A stretch of DNA of 29,024 bases from Methanosarcina sp. UBA289 (GTDB lineage Archaea > Halobacteriota > Methanosarcinia > Methanosarcinales > Methanosarcinaceae): contig DAKJ01000022.1 of the NCBI GenBank assembly GCA_002496565.1, positions 1 to 29,024 on the forward strand. The letters run 5' to 3'. The notes under the pieces were generated by a model that saw only the letters and a list, made by a program, of their open reading frames with translations, was not told the origin of the DNA and did no database searches. The translations under genes and the position numbers were made by a program. Every line of letters begins with the position of its first letter. Position 1 is the first letter of the stretch. Shown in pieces: positions 15,482 through 23,824 of this stretch.

Positions 15482-16629
15482 CATACATAAATTTAGCACT
15501 AATGTTTTTCAATGAGGGAATAGTATATAAGGTTTTTTACACGATGCGATAAATATATTAATTAGCTGCATTCAAGGTACGTGGGTCAATGATAAATATA
15601 ATGAGCTCTCCGAATAAATGACCGTAATTTGATGTACAAAACTGGGCAACAGAATATACATAAGCCAATTTGAAGCCTCTTGAAAGAGAAAATAGAATCA
15701 AAAAATTGATATAAGTTCAAAAGTTGAAAGTTACCAATAGAATAGTAATTCATACATAAAAATTTTCTTGTATTATGACAAAAACGCATAAAAATAAGGT
15801 AAAATGACGAAAAGTCTTAAAATACAAAGAAAAAAATCACTTATTTCTAAGGTATATTTCAGTAAATAGAGCTCTCAAATATGACTGACATTTATTAGGA
15901 AGCCATAGTGTTTCTATTGATCCTGTTTAATATCTCTAGAGCCTCGGCTAGGGTCAATGAGCTAGGAAAAATTCAACCCCCTGATTAAAAAAGCTTTTTA
16001 GCTTTTAATCCCAGATTTTCTCTATAAATTCCTATCTTCAGTGCTCTGGACTCAAGAGAACGCTGAGAAAAAGAAAAAACTCGAAAAGAAGTGCTAAAGA
16101 TGCAAAGAAGCCTACTTTTCGCACAAAGTTTCGGAAAAAATATTACTTATTTCTAGATTATTCATACGTTTTAAAATTTAGTGAATTCAGATTCAAATAG
16201 AGCAATTTTAGAATTATATATAGAATATCTCAAAAACAAGTTCAAGACTAGGGCAAAAACACTTTTAAATTATGCAAGAGAAATGAAAAAACAAAAAGCA
16301 TATAAAATAGAACCATAGAGTTTCAGAAACAATTTTAACATATATAAATTCGAAACGTAGATTTGGGTTCTTGTTCAAGATATCTCCATATATCTCCATA
16401 TTTCTATCTGCGGCAAGTGGAGAAAAGAAAAACAAATAATTAAAAGCAGCAGTAGAGAAATAAAAATAGGTAAGGGGATAAAAGCTACTTAACCAGTTAA
16501 GAAAGTAAAACTGGAGGGTTTTTTGCTCAGTTAAGACCTGTAAAATATATATACCTTACAAATATATATCTTTTGTAAAATAATTCTTGTAAAAATCATT
16601 TTATAAGAATTTATTTCATGAAAAGATAG
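15482..16629. other. 1.1 kb AT-rich divergent intergenic region between vht and hyp
   Basis: No convincing coding region on either strand. Its length is unusual for this window. It holds several TATA-like stretches (for example GTATATAAGG near 15522), the hairpin at 15983-16010, a partial repeat of CTTATTTCTA near 15840 and 16145, and a short tandem ATATCTCC at about 16380-16400. A small RNA or upstream regulatory sites for the two hydrogenase-related operons could be here, but nothing is decisive. Confidence 0.55.
15983..16010. other. stem-loop in vht-hyp spacer
   Basis: GATTAAAA (15983-15990) and GCT (15993-15995) pair with AGC (16000-16002) and TTTTAATC (16003-16010), leaving an AA bulge and a TTTT loop. 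It could be a terminator for an unannotated RNA or a structured regulatory element. Confidence 0.45.
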
Positions 16630-16647
16630 TTTATATATTTATATAAA
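16630..16647 (+). promoter_or_regulatory. probable hyp operon promoter
   Basis: TTTATATATTTATATAAA contains two overlapping box A motifs. Transcription about 25 nt downstream would start near 16662-16670, giving a short leader before the hypC ATG at 16684 that still includes the GAGG ribosome site. Confidence 0.55.
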
Positions 16648-16683
16648 TTAATAAGATTTTAAAAGAAAAGAGTTAGAGGAAAC

Positions 16684-16944
16684 ATGTGTATAGCTATTCC
16701 TGGAAAAATAAAATCCATTGTAGATGAGAATACTGCAACAATTGACATGGGTGGAATCTGCAGGGACGTAAATATGGCCCTTGTTGGAGGCGCCAATGAA
16801 TCCATTATCGGAAAACACTTTCTTGTCCATGTTGGATATGCAATAGCTGAAATATCGGAAGAAGAAAGTGAAGAAACAATGCGCCTTCTCAAACAAATAG
16901 CGGGACTTGAAGACATAGATACTTTTGAAAGTGAATCTCCCTGA
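16684..16944 (+). CDS. hypC: hydrogenase maturation chaperone HypC
   Basis: Small chaperone that binds HypD and delivers the Fe(CN)2CO group to the large subunit precursor. The invariant N-terminus MCIAIPGKI has the essential Cys2, and the OB-like beta barrel follows (ATIDMGGICRDVNMAL, GKHFLVHVGYAIAEI). 86 aa is typical. The start ATG 16684 is preceded by GAGG and cannot move because Cys2 must be second. First gene of hypCDABE, 7 nt before hypD. Confidence 0.97.
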   Translation: MCIAIPGKIKSIVDENTATIDMGGICRDVNMALVGGANESIIGKHFLVHVGYAIAEISEEESEETMRLLKQIAGLEDIDTFESESP

Positions 16945-16951
16945 ATAACGG

Positions 16952-18061
16952 ATGCTGATAGAAATGGAAAACGGGAATTCCCCTTCAAAACCAGCAGTTC
17001 CTGAACTTGAAAGAAAGCTCCTGGAAAGAATCAGAGACTCGAAGAAACCGCTTCGAATAATGCACGTATGTGGAACACACGAGCGGACTATAGCAAAATA
17101 TGGGTTAAGGAGTGTCCTTCCAAAGAATATTGAGGTAATAAGTGGTCCCGGATGCCCTGTTTGTGTTACTCCTGAGGAAGACATTAATGTTGCAATAGCC
17201 CTTGCAAAAAGTGGAGCTACAGTTGTTACTTTTGGAGACATGATGCGAGTTCCAGGTTCGGGAGAAAGTTTGCTGGATGCGAAGTCTGAAGGGGCAGATG
17301 TAAAAATGGTATATAGTATTGACGATGCAATTGCCCTTGCGGAGAAAAAGCCAGAGCTTGAGGTAGTCTTTTTTGGAATAGGCTTTGAGACCACGGTTCC
17401 CGCAAATGCGGCCGCTCTTTTAAGAAAGACCCCTGAAAACTTCAGTCTCCTTGCCTCGCAGAAGCAAACTCCCCCTGCAGTAGAACTCCTTGCCAGGGAT
17501 GCAGATGTTGATGCCTTCATAGCTCCCGGGCACGTGGCAACCATAATAGGCACAAAACCTTTTGAATCTCTTGCAGAAAAAGGCTTTCCTGTTGTCGTAA
17601 GCGGATTTGAACCAGCAGATATTCTCCTTGGAATAAACCTTTTACAAATGCAGGCAGAGGAAGGAATCTCAAGGGTTGATAACGGTTACCCAAGAGCTGT
17701 TAAACCTGAGGGAAACCAGATTGCCCTTAAAATAATGGATAAAGTGTTCGAAACCTCGGATTCTGAGTGGAGAGGTATAGGAAGAATAGAAAATTCAGGA
17801 CTTGCACTCAGAAAAGAGTTTGAGGAAAAAGACGCAGCAAAAAAGCACGAAGACCTATATGCCTCTGCTCTTGAAGATGTCCGAAAGAAAACAGGAAGAA
17901 AAGACAAAAAGCGCTGCATCTGCGCAGCTATCCTTACAGGAAAAGCAAAACCTTCCCAATGCCCAAACTTCGGGAAGGACTGTACCCCAAAAAGTCCTGC
18001 AGGCCCCTGTATGGTAAGCCAGGAAGGCATGTGTTACAACTGGTTCAGGTACTCAAGATAA
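16952..18061 (+). CDS. hypD: hydrogenase maturation protein HypD
   Basis: Scaffold on which the Fe(CN)2CO moiety is assembled with HypC. Diagnostic motifs: IMHVCGTHE near residue 44 (catalytic Cys and His), SGPGCPVC near 70, TFGDMMRVPG near 95, FGIGFETTVPA near 140, APGHVATIIG near 190, and the C-terminal [4Fe-4S] region CICAAILTGKAKPSQCPNFG with DCTP and GPCMVS. 369 aa is normal. The longest start is ATG 16952, with an in-frame ATG at 16964; neither has a clear ribosome site, so it may be coupled to hypC. Its TAA stop overlaps the AGGAGG that serves hypA. Confidence 0.97.
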   Translation: MLIEMENGNSPSKPAVPELERKLLERIRDSKKPLRIMHVCGTHERTIAKYGLRSVLPKNIEVISGPGCPVCVTPEEDINVAIALAKSGATVVTFGDMMRVPGSGESLLDAKSEGADVKMVYSIDDAIALAEKKPELEVVFFGIGFETTVPANAAALLRKTPENFSLLASQKQTPPAVELLARDADVDAFIAPGHVATIIGTKPFESLAEKGFPVVVSGFEPADILLGINLLQMQAEEGISRVDNGYPRAVKPEGNQIALKIMDKVFETSDSEWRGIGRIENSGLALRKEFEEKDAAKKHEDLYASALEDVRKKTGRKDKKRCICAAILTGKAKPSQCPNFGKDCTPKSPAGPCMVSQEGMCYNWFRYSR

Positions 18062-18074
18062 GGAGGCAACAGGC

Positions 18075-18476
18075 TTGCATGAACTTTCCATTGCATGTGA
18101 AATTCTCGAGCAGGTAATGGCTACCGCCACAGAGCACGGAGCCACGGAAGTTAAGCATGTAACCCTTCAGATTGGAAGATTATCTCATACAAATCCGGAA
18201 CAACTTAGCTTCTGTTTTAAAGCCATTGCAGAGGACAGTATTGCCAAAGATGCGGATTTTATTGTCGAAATGATACCACCTTCCCTTGAATGCGAATGTG
18301 GATACACGGGACCAATAGACGAAAAACAGATACAAGAGAATTGTGGATTCACAAGCGAACTTCTTGCTTATGCAGCAGTTATGGACTGCCCGATCTGTGG
18401 AAAGCATGCCCGTATTACAGGCGGCAGAGAACTGATAATTAAAAGTATCGAGATCGAGACTGAAAACCAGGATTGA
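18075..18476 (+). CDS. hypA: nickel chaperone HypA (TTG start)
   Basis: Nickel-delivery metallochaperone for the hydrogenase large subunit, working with HypB. It begins M-H-E-L-S; His2 is the nickel ligand, so the start must be the TTG at 18075, which has an ideal AGGAGG eight bases upstream. An ATG four bases later is out of frame. A zinc-binding region follows around residues 75-115: ECECG with CXC spacing, then ENCG, then CPICG. 133 aa is a little longer than many bacterial HypA (about 115), the extra being between the zinc pairs. The gap to hypD is 13 nt. Confidence 0.95.
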   Translation: MHELSIACEILEQVMATATEHGATEVKHVTLQIGRLSHTNPEQLSFCFKAIAEDSIAKDADFIVEMIPPSLECECGYTGPIDEKQIQENCGFTSELLAYAAVMDCPICGKHARITGGRELIIKSIEIETENQD

Positions 18477-18526
18477 CCTCAAACCGGTAAAAATAAGAAA
18501 TAACTTCCCAAGTGATGCTTATGTTA

Positions 18527-19189
18527 ATGCACGTAATCAATATGGGACACGATGTCTACAAAGCAAATGATAAAGTTGCTGAAAAAAACAGAAAGAAACT
18601 TGACAAGCATCAGGTTTTCTCGGTAAATGTTATGGGTGCAATCGGATCAGGAAAGACTACTCTGATTGAGGAGGCTATCAGACAACTTAAGGATAAGTAT
18701 AAGATAGCTGTGATCGCAGGTGATGTAATCGCAGAGATGGATTCTTCTCGTTTCAGAAAACTCGATGTCCCTACTATTCCTGTAAACACTGGAAAAGAGT
18801 GCCACCTTGATGCAAAACTGGTGGAAAAAGCCCTGGATGAAATCGATCTTGATAACACGGATCTCCTGCTAATTGAAAACGTAGGTAACCTGATCTGCCC
18901 TGTGGATTTCAAGCTTGGAGAACACCTGAGGGTTGTAATCGTGAGCGTAACTGAAGGAGATGACATTATCCTCAAGCATCCCATGATATTCAAGACTGCG
19001 GAACTTGCAGTCATAAATAAAGTTGACATTGCACATGCAGTTGATGTCGATGCCGAAAAAATGCGAGACGATATTCTTTCCTTAAATCCGAATGTGCCGG
19101 TTATCCTGACTTCAAAGCATGACTGGGAAAGCCTGGAAACCTGGATTAGTTTTATCGAGCTTGGAGTTAAAGAAGTTCAGAAGAAATAA
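18527..19189 (+). CDS. hypB: hydrogenase nickel incorporation GTPase HypB
   Basis: GTPase that powers nickel insertion with HypA. Seen: P-loop GAIGSGKTTL, GDVIAEMDSSR, the metal-site GKECHLDAKL, ENVGNLICP (switch II) and guanine-specificity NKVD. It lacks the N-terminal CxxCGC motif and His-rich stretch of many bacterial HypB, like other archaeal forms. The frame is open to GTG 18512; I choose ATG 18527 (MHVINMGHD), since GTGAT at 18512-18516 can act as ribosome site, but ATG 18521 is also possible. It lies about 50 nt after hypA. Confidence 0.95.
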   Translation: MHVINMGHDVYKANDKVAEKNRKKLDKHQVFSVNVMGAIGSGKTTLIEEAIRQLKDKYKIAVIAGDVIAEMDSSRFRKLDVPTIPVNTGKECHLDAKLVEKALDEIDLDNTDLLLIENVGNLICPVDFKLGEHLRVVIVSVTEGDDIILKHPMIFKTAELAVINKVDIAHAVDVDAEKMRDDILSLNPNVPVILTSKHDWESLETWISFIELGVKEVQKK

Positions 19190-19262
19190 GGTAAGGTTAA
19201 AGGAAATAAAGGTAAAACCAGGTTAAAGAAAAATTAACTCGAAACTAGGGCTAAAAAGGTTT

Positions 19263-19308
19263 AAATTAGATTGAGAAGATCCAGCAAATTAGATTGAGAA
19301 GATCCAGC
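19263..19308. repeat. perfect 23-bp tandem duplication before hypE
   Basis: AAATTAGATTGAGAAGATCC plus AGC occurs at 19263-19285 and again at 19286-19308 without mismatch, in the 150-nt spacer between hypB and hypE. The exact identity points to a recent slippage event. Confidence 0.8.
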
Positions 19309-19339
19309 GGGTTTAAAAGGCGGAAAAAAGGAGACTTAT

Positions 19340-20383
19340 ATGAAATCCAATACCATTTCTCTTGAGCACGGTGCAGGCGGAGAGGTAATGCAGGCACTTA
19401 TAGGAGAAATAATTCTTAAAAACTTTCGAAATAAAAGTGCAGGCTCGATAGGGCTTGAATGTCTTGACGACGGGTCCACGGTCAAGCTTGAAGGCTTCAA
19501 TACGGGATGCGAACTCGTAATGACTACTGACAGTCATGTGATAACACCTGCCTTTTTCCCAAATACCAATATAGGAAGGCTTGCAGTTGCAGGCACTGTC
19601 AATGACCTTACGGTTATGGGAGCAAAGCCCCTTGCCCTTACCTGTGCTGTCATAGTCCCTGAAGGTTTTCCACTAAAGGAATTTGAGGAAATAATCAAAA
19701 CGATGGACGAAACAGCTGCAGAGGTTGGCGTGCCCATAATAACAGGTGACACGAAAACCGTGGAGAAAACTGCGCTTGATTCGATTATCCTGAACACTGC
19801 AGGCTTAGGAATTACAGATAGCCCTGTAAGGGATTCAGGACTTCAGCCAGGAGACAAAATCCTGGTCACAGGCACCATTGGCGACCACGGAATCTCGCTT
19901 ATGGCTCACAGGGAAGGTTTTGACTTTGATACCGACCTTGCCTCGGATTCAGCTCCACTCTGGAAACTCATAGAACCCCTCCTGAAACTAAGAACTCCTG
20001 AGGGTGAACCCGTAATCACGGCAATGAAAGACCCTACACGCGGCGGGCTTGCAAATGCTTTGAACGAGATGGCAACAAAATCAGGAGCAGGTATTATTAT
20101 CGAAGAAGACTGGATTCCTTTCAAACCAGCCGTTTCCGCAGCCTGTGAAATGCTAGGCCTTGATCCCCTTGAGGTTGCAAATGAAGGAAAAGCAGTTATT
20201 GGAGTAAAACCCGGTTTTGAAGAAGAAGTACTTTCAATCCTGAGGCAGCATCCATACGGCAGGGACGCCGCTGTAATAGGAGAAGTTACTTCAGATAAAA
20301 GAGAAGTGATTCTGAGAAATCGCTTCGGTGGCATGCGTTATGTGGATGTGCCTGCCGGAGACCCGATTCCCAGAGTATGTTGA
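19340..20383 (+). CDS. hypE: hydrogenase maturation protein HypE
   Basis: Dehydrates the carbamoyl group received from HypF to a thiocyanate on its C-terminal Cys, the source of the CN ligands. Seen: N-terminal LEHGAGGEVMQALI, TTDSHVITPAFFP, GRLAVAGTVNDLTVMGAKPL (PurM-like ATP-binding core), TGDTKTVE, KDPTRGGLANALNE and the terminal PRVC ending exactly in Cys. 347 aa is typical. The start ATG 19340 has AAGGAG about seven bases upstream. Last gene of the hyp cluster; no hypF is present in this window, so it must be elsewhere. Confidence 0.97.
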   Translation: MKSNTISLEHGAGGEVMQALIGEIILKNFRNKSAGSIGLECLDDGSTVKLEGFNTGCELVMTTDSHVITPAFFPNTNIGRLAVAGTVNDLTVMGAKPLALTCAVIVPEGFPLKEFEEIIKTMDETAAEVGVPIITGDTKTVEKTALDSIILNTAGLGITDSPVRDSGLQPGDKILVTGTIGDHGISLMAHREGFDFDTDLASDSAPLWKLIEPLLKLRTPEGEPVITAMKDPTRGGLANALNEMATKSGAGIIIEEDWIPFKPAVSAACEMLGLDPLEVANEGKAVIGVKPGFEEEVLSILRQHPYGRDAAVIGEVTSDKREVILRNRFGGMRYVDVPAGDPIPRVC

Positions 20384-21203
20384 GAGATCACAAAGCGCCA
20401 GTAGAGTTCAGCTTCCCGAATTGCACCTCCTAGATAGTAGCATCTCGGGAGTACGCTGTCCTTTTTGCTCCACTTCGCTTCTCTCAAGCGGACTAATTTT
20501 TAACTTATTTTCAATTGGCATGAAAGTGCTTTCAAGTACTTTCATTCATCTGTGATTGTTATTCAAAAATTTCATATCTATTGTCTTTTTTCTTCCGAGT
20601 AAACATTTTTTAGTAGAATCTTTTAGATTTCTTTATATGTACTTAGCCCCTCTTAACTTCTTCATTCAGAAGAGGCTTGTAATTCCTTTCTTTAATGTCG
20701 TAATTTACAATTATCCCTATGCCCTCCGTATAAGAGTTTGCTTACAAAATCTCAAATCAAAAACATTAAATATTTCGGACAATAGTTTCCATTTGAAATC
20801 TTCGTTTAGCAGTATAAGCGGAGGTTTCGTAATCATCATCAGGGAAGGATAAATAATCCTTCTCAATAAAATTTACGATTTTTAATGACCTTAATTAAAA
20901 TTTAGGTGAAAAATTGAATGTGCTTTTTTGAGAGAAACTATCAATAACCTAAATTAAGCGAATAAAAAAGGAATAAACCCCAGTTTCATAGTTAATTTAA
21001 GAAAACCCTATTATATGTACTTAAGGTTCTAAGTACGCTTTCTCTGATTTTTATATCTTATTTTACCCATCGTATATCATTAATAATTATAAAAATAACC
21101 TTATTAAAATATAGATGGATATTGATCTTAAAAATGGATTAATAAAAAGTTTAATAATTTTGAGATAATTCGAGAAGTAATTAGAACAGGGAGTGGGAAT
21201 AGC
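20384..21203. other. intergenic region downstream of hypE
   Basis: No supported gene. Open frames here start at TTG or lack ribosome sites and have AT-driven composition. It contains short stem-loops: TCCCGA/TCGGGA (20414-20450), CGCTT/AAGCG (20476-20490) and TGAAAGT/ACTTTCA (20521-20544). The last ~150 bases are very AT-rich and should carry the promoter of the protease gene at 21204. Confidence 0.55.
20476..20501 (+). terminator. possible terminator of the hyp operon
   Basis: CGCTT-CTCTC-AAGCG forms a small 5-bp stem with a 5-nt loop, followed a few bases later by TTTTT. It lies about 95 nt after the hypE stop. The stem is weak; T-rich tracts alone can terminate archaeal transcription. Confidence 0.3.
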
Positions 21204-22430
21204 ATGACTAAAAGAGTAATTGTTGAATTGAGAGCGCCTTTTGGTTTTTCCATGGAATCCGTTCGAGCAATGGATGTTGCCACTGTTTCAGGGTTTGAAA
21301 TGGACTTTGAGTATAAGCCAGTACCAGTCAGTCCACCTGCAGAGATTGTAAGGATCCTCGAGGCTGCAAATGAGGAAACTATCCTTTTGAGAGGGGAACT
21401 GGATGAAGAAAAAGAAGCCGAGATAAAAGCTCTTCCCAACGTGGTAAACATATGGACCGATGCCCGAATAGAGCCATTTGGAATAGACTGCAAATATAAT
21501 GTTGCCAAGGGAACAATTGAGGATGTTGCAAAATATCTAGGTTGTGATCGACTCTGGGAAAAAGGTGTGAAAGGAAAAGGAATCGTGATAGGAATCTGCG
21601 ATACTGGAGTTGATGAATCAAAGGTTCCTGCTGTTATAGATGGCTTTTCTTCCAATTCTATGTACCCCCCAGGAACTGATCCCGGAGGACATGGCTCCAT
21701 GTGTGCGACAGATGCACTTGGCATGTGTCCCGAGGCGAAAATATATGACCTCGGAATTTTGAAGAGCAGCATGATTTCGGGTGTGATTTCCGATGCCATA
21801 AGTGCTTACCAGTGGGCAATAGAGAGGTACAAAACGGATGGGACTCCACATATATTGTCCAACAGCTGGGGGATGTACCAGAAGGCCTGGGCACCTGATT
21901 ACGCTGAGAATCGCGATCATCCCTTCAACCGGAAAGTCGTGGAAGCGATAGATACAGGGATTATTGTAACCTTTGCGGCTGGAAACTGTGGATCAAAATG
22001 CCTTCCTAGTAATAAGTGTAAGCTCGATGTCGGGCCTGGAAAGAGTATCTGGGGAGCCAACGGACATCCAAAAGTGATAACCGTCGGTGCGGCCAACATC
22101 TTGGAGGAATGGATAGGATATACCAGTCAAGGACCGGCAGCTCTTGATCCCAATAAACCGGATTTCTGTGCTCCCAGCCACTTCAAAGGGTACACAGAAT
22201 GTGATAATGGCACCTCCACAGCCAATCCCGTATGTGCAGGAGTAATCGGACTTTTGAAATCTTATGACCCTACGCTAACCTCGGATGTTATCAAAGATAC
22301 CCTTCAGAAAACTGTCAAGGACTTTTGTGGCAGTGGTTGGAATCCGCATACAGGCTATGGAATGATACAGGCAGAAGCTGCCTTTAACAAAATAGTTAGC
22401 AGTTCAGTATCCATTGCCCATCCAATGTGA
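21204..22430 (+). CDS. subtilisin-family (S8) serine protease, no signal peptide
   Basis: Serine endopeptidase with the complete catalytic triad: Asp133 (GICDTGVD), His163 (GGHGSMC), Ser338 (NGTSTANP), plus the oxyanion Asn261 (FAAGNCG). Residues 1-92 are a separate N-terminal domain (KRVIVELRAP ... DARIEPF) that resembles an inhibitor I9-type prodomain in place and length. No signal peptide is seen, so it is probably intracellular, or its export is not Sec-type. The Ser motif is STANP rather than the more common SMAxP. Eight or more cysteines in the catalytic domain (CDTG, MCATDALGMC, NCGSKC, NKC, FCAPS) suggest disulfides or metal sites. The start ATG 21204 has GGGAGTGG upstream. The gene at 22583 encodes a second copy of the N-terminal domain. 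Confidence 0.93.
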   Translation: MTKRVIVELRAPFGFSMESVRAMDVATVSGFEMDFEYKPVPVSPPAEIVRILEAANEETILLRGELDEEKEAEIKALPNVVNIWTDARIEPFGIDCKYNVAKGTIEDVAKYLGCDRLWEKGVKGKGIVIGICDTGVDESKVPAVIDGFSSNSMYPPGTDPGGHGSMCATDALGMCPEAKIYDLGILKSSMISGVISDAISAYQWAIERYKTDGTPHILSNSWGMYQKAWAPDYAENRDHPFNRKVVEAIDTGIIVTFAAGNCGSKCLPSNKCKLDVGPGKSIWGANGHPKVITVGAANILEEWIGYTSQGPAALDPNKPDFCAPSHFKGYTECDNGTSTANPVCAGVIGLLKSYDPTLTSDVIKDTLQKTVKDFCGSGWNPHTGYGMIQAEAAFNKIVSSSVSIAHPM

Positions 22431-22459
22431 CAATCCAGATAGTGAGATATTATAAGCCG

Positions 22460-22503
22460 AAATTTTAAAGTTTGCTTTATTTTCCTTGCAAACTTCAAAT
22501 TTT
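22460..22503 (+). terminator. stem-loop downstream of the protease gene
   Basis: AAGTTTGC (22468-22475) pairs with GCAAACTT (22488-22495) around a pyrimidine-rich 12-nt loop, with further partly matched AAATTTT flanks. It begins 30-40 nt after the stop codon and could be a terminator or processing site before the prodomain paralogue. Confidence 0.4.
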
Positions 22504-22582
22504 AAATATCAGTTTAGAATTGTGTAAAAAATTATTATTTGTTAGCAGGTTGGAGATCAATTAAGCTAAAAGGAAATAAATT

Positions 22583-22861
22583 ATGGCTAAAAGAGTTATT
22601 GTTGAGCTGAGAGCACCGGCTAATTTTTCCATGCAGGCAGCACTGGATTCAGATGTGGCAAAGATTCCTGGATTCAAGATAGATCCGGAATATGAACCAG
22701 TTCCTATTAGCCCGCCTAAGGAGATGAGTAAGGGTATGGAAGCTGAAAACGAAAAGGTATTTTTGATCCGGGGCACTGTTGAAGATGAAAAACAAGAAGA
22801 ACTTAAATCATTTCCTAGTGTGCTCAAAGTCTGGAGTGATGCTAGAATAGAACCTTTTTGA
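22583..22861 (+). CDS. stand-alone protease prodomain-like protein, 92 aa
   Basis: By hand count about 50 of 92 residues match the N-terminal domain of the upstream protease, with no gaps: both begin M-x-KRVIVELRAP and both contain DARIEPF at residues 86-92. In the protease the next codon is GGA and the chain continues; here the position is TGA and the protein stops exactly at the domain end. ATG 22583 has an AAGGAAA ribosome site of its own. The sequence is diverged but in frame, with conservative changes, so it looks selected and not like a fresh truncation. It could act in trans as inhibitor or folding aid for the protease, or bind another protease. No protease-domain remnant is visible downstream. 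Confidence 0.82.
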   Translation: MAKRVIVELRAPANFSMQAALDSDVAKIPGFKIDPEYEPVPISPPKEMSKGMEAENEKVFLIRGTVEDEKQEELKSFPSVLKVWSDARIEPF

Positions 22862-23216
22862 AAAGTTTTGTTTTTCGTTTCATTTCTGTTATCTGTTTCT
22901 GGTTCTTTTAATTTCTTTTCGGATTCCTTTAATATCAGATCCTAAGTCTTGTCCTTGAGTTGTTGATCAATTCTGAAAAAAGATATGGGTATTCACTCCA
23001 TATTTGTAGAAAATGAAGAGAGATCCTCACGCTTATGGTTTTCAATAACTCACCTCCATGACTCAGATCATATGGTTTACTTTTTCCAGGAGGCAGATGG
23101 ATTTAATAGCACTAAATCTGATTATTAAGACAACTTCTAGCTCTTTTAGACCTTATCAGGCGTTAATGAGCAGCTAAAACATGAGATACAGTGTTAGATA
23201 AGACGGAGATAGATTA
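22862..23216. other. intergenic, no gene seen
   Basis: T-rich just after the prodomain gene, which would favour termination (TTTTGTTTTTCG, TTTTAATTTCTTTTC). There is no repeat or coding frame I can support. The end carries the GGAG ribosome site of the next gene. Confidence 0.5.
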
Positions 23217-23750
23217 ATGATAATGGATTTTAAAGGCAAAAGCCCGAAAATCTCAGAGACAGCTTTTATTGCGGATTCTGCAGACGTGATAGGGGATGTT
23301 GAAATTGGAGATTTTTCAAGTGTATGGTTTAATGCCGTGCTTCGCGGAGACCGAAATAAAATAAAAATCGGGAGCAAGACAAGTATTCAGGACAATGTCG
23401 TAATTCATGCTGATCCTGAGAATGGAGTTCAGATCGGAAATGATGTAAGTGTGGGACATGGAGCTGTACTCCACGGATGCAAAATCGAAAGTAATGTGCT
23501 AATAGGGATGAACTCTACAGTACTGAACGGGGCTGAAATTGAAAAAAACTCTATAGTAGGTGCAAATGCACTGATTCCTGAAGGGAAGAAATTTCCTGAG
23601 AACAGCCTGATAATAGGAGTTCCTGGAAAGGTTAAGAGAGAAATTGAGAAATCCGAAATTGAAGCCATAGCAGAAAACGCTGCAGAATATGTGAAATTTG
23701 TCAGGGAATACAATGAAGAAATAAAAAAATACGAAAAGCCAAAGAAGTGA
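23217..23750 (+). CDS. gamma-carbonic-anhydrase-like hexapeptide-repeat protein
   Basis: Left-handed beta-helix protein of the gamma-CA/YrdA/CamH family, 177 aa. Hexapeptide turns run from about residue 10 to 140 (IGDVEIGDFSSVWFNAVLRGD, IGSKTSIQDNVVIHAD, IGNDVSVGHGAVLHGC). The three metal-binding histidines are in VIHAD and in VGHGAVLHG. RGDR and QDN match the family's active-site Arg, Asp and Gln/Asn positions. It lacks the signal peptide and acidic loop of Cam, the secreted archetype, so it is CamH-like and cytoplasmic; carbonic anhydrase activity is possible but unproven. An alpha-helical C-terminal tail follows (EKSEIEAIAENAAEYVKFV). ATG 23217 has GGAG eight bases upstream; a second ATG is two codons later. 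Confidence 0.9.
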   Translation: MIMDFKGKSPKISETAFIADSADVIGDVEIGDFSSVWFNAVLRGDRNKIKIGSKTSIQDNVVIHADPENGVQIGNDVSVGHGAVLHGCKIESNVLIGMNSTVLNGAEIEKNSIVGANALIPEGKKFPENSLIIGVPGKVKREIEKSEIEAIAENAAEYVKFVREYNEEIKKYEKPKK

Positions 23751-23824
23751 ATTACAAAAAATGTAGAGGAATAAATAATAAAATTACCATAGATTAAACA
23801 AATTTGATAGGAGGGTGAAATGAA

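Noticed and set aside
15586..15789. 67-aa minus-strand open frame in the vht-hyp spacer
   Set aside because: No ribosome site, composition driven by AT-rich DNA, no recognisable protein features.
20556..20852. 98-aa plus-strand open frame downstream of hypE
   Set aside because: It starts with TTG without a ribosome site, its Phe/Ile/Asn-rich composition follows the AT content, and it shows no motif.
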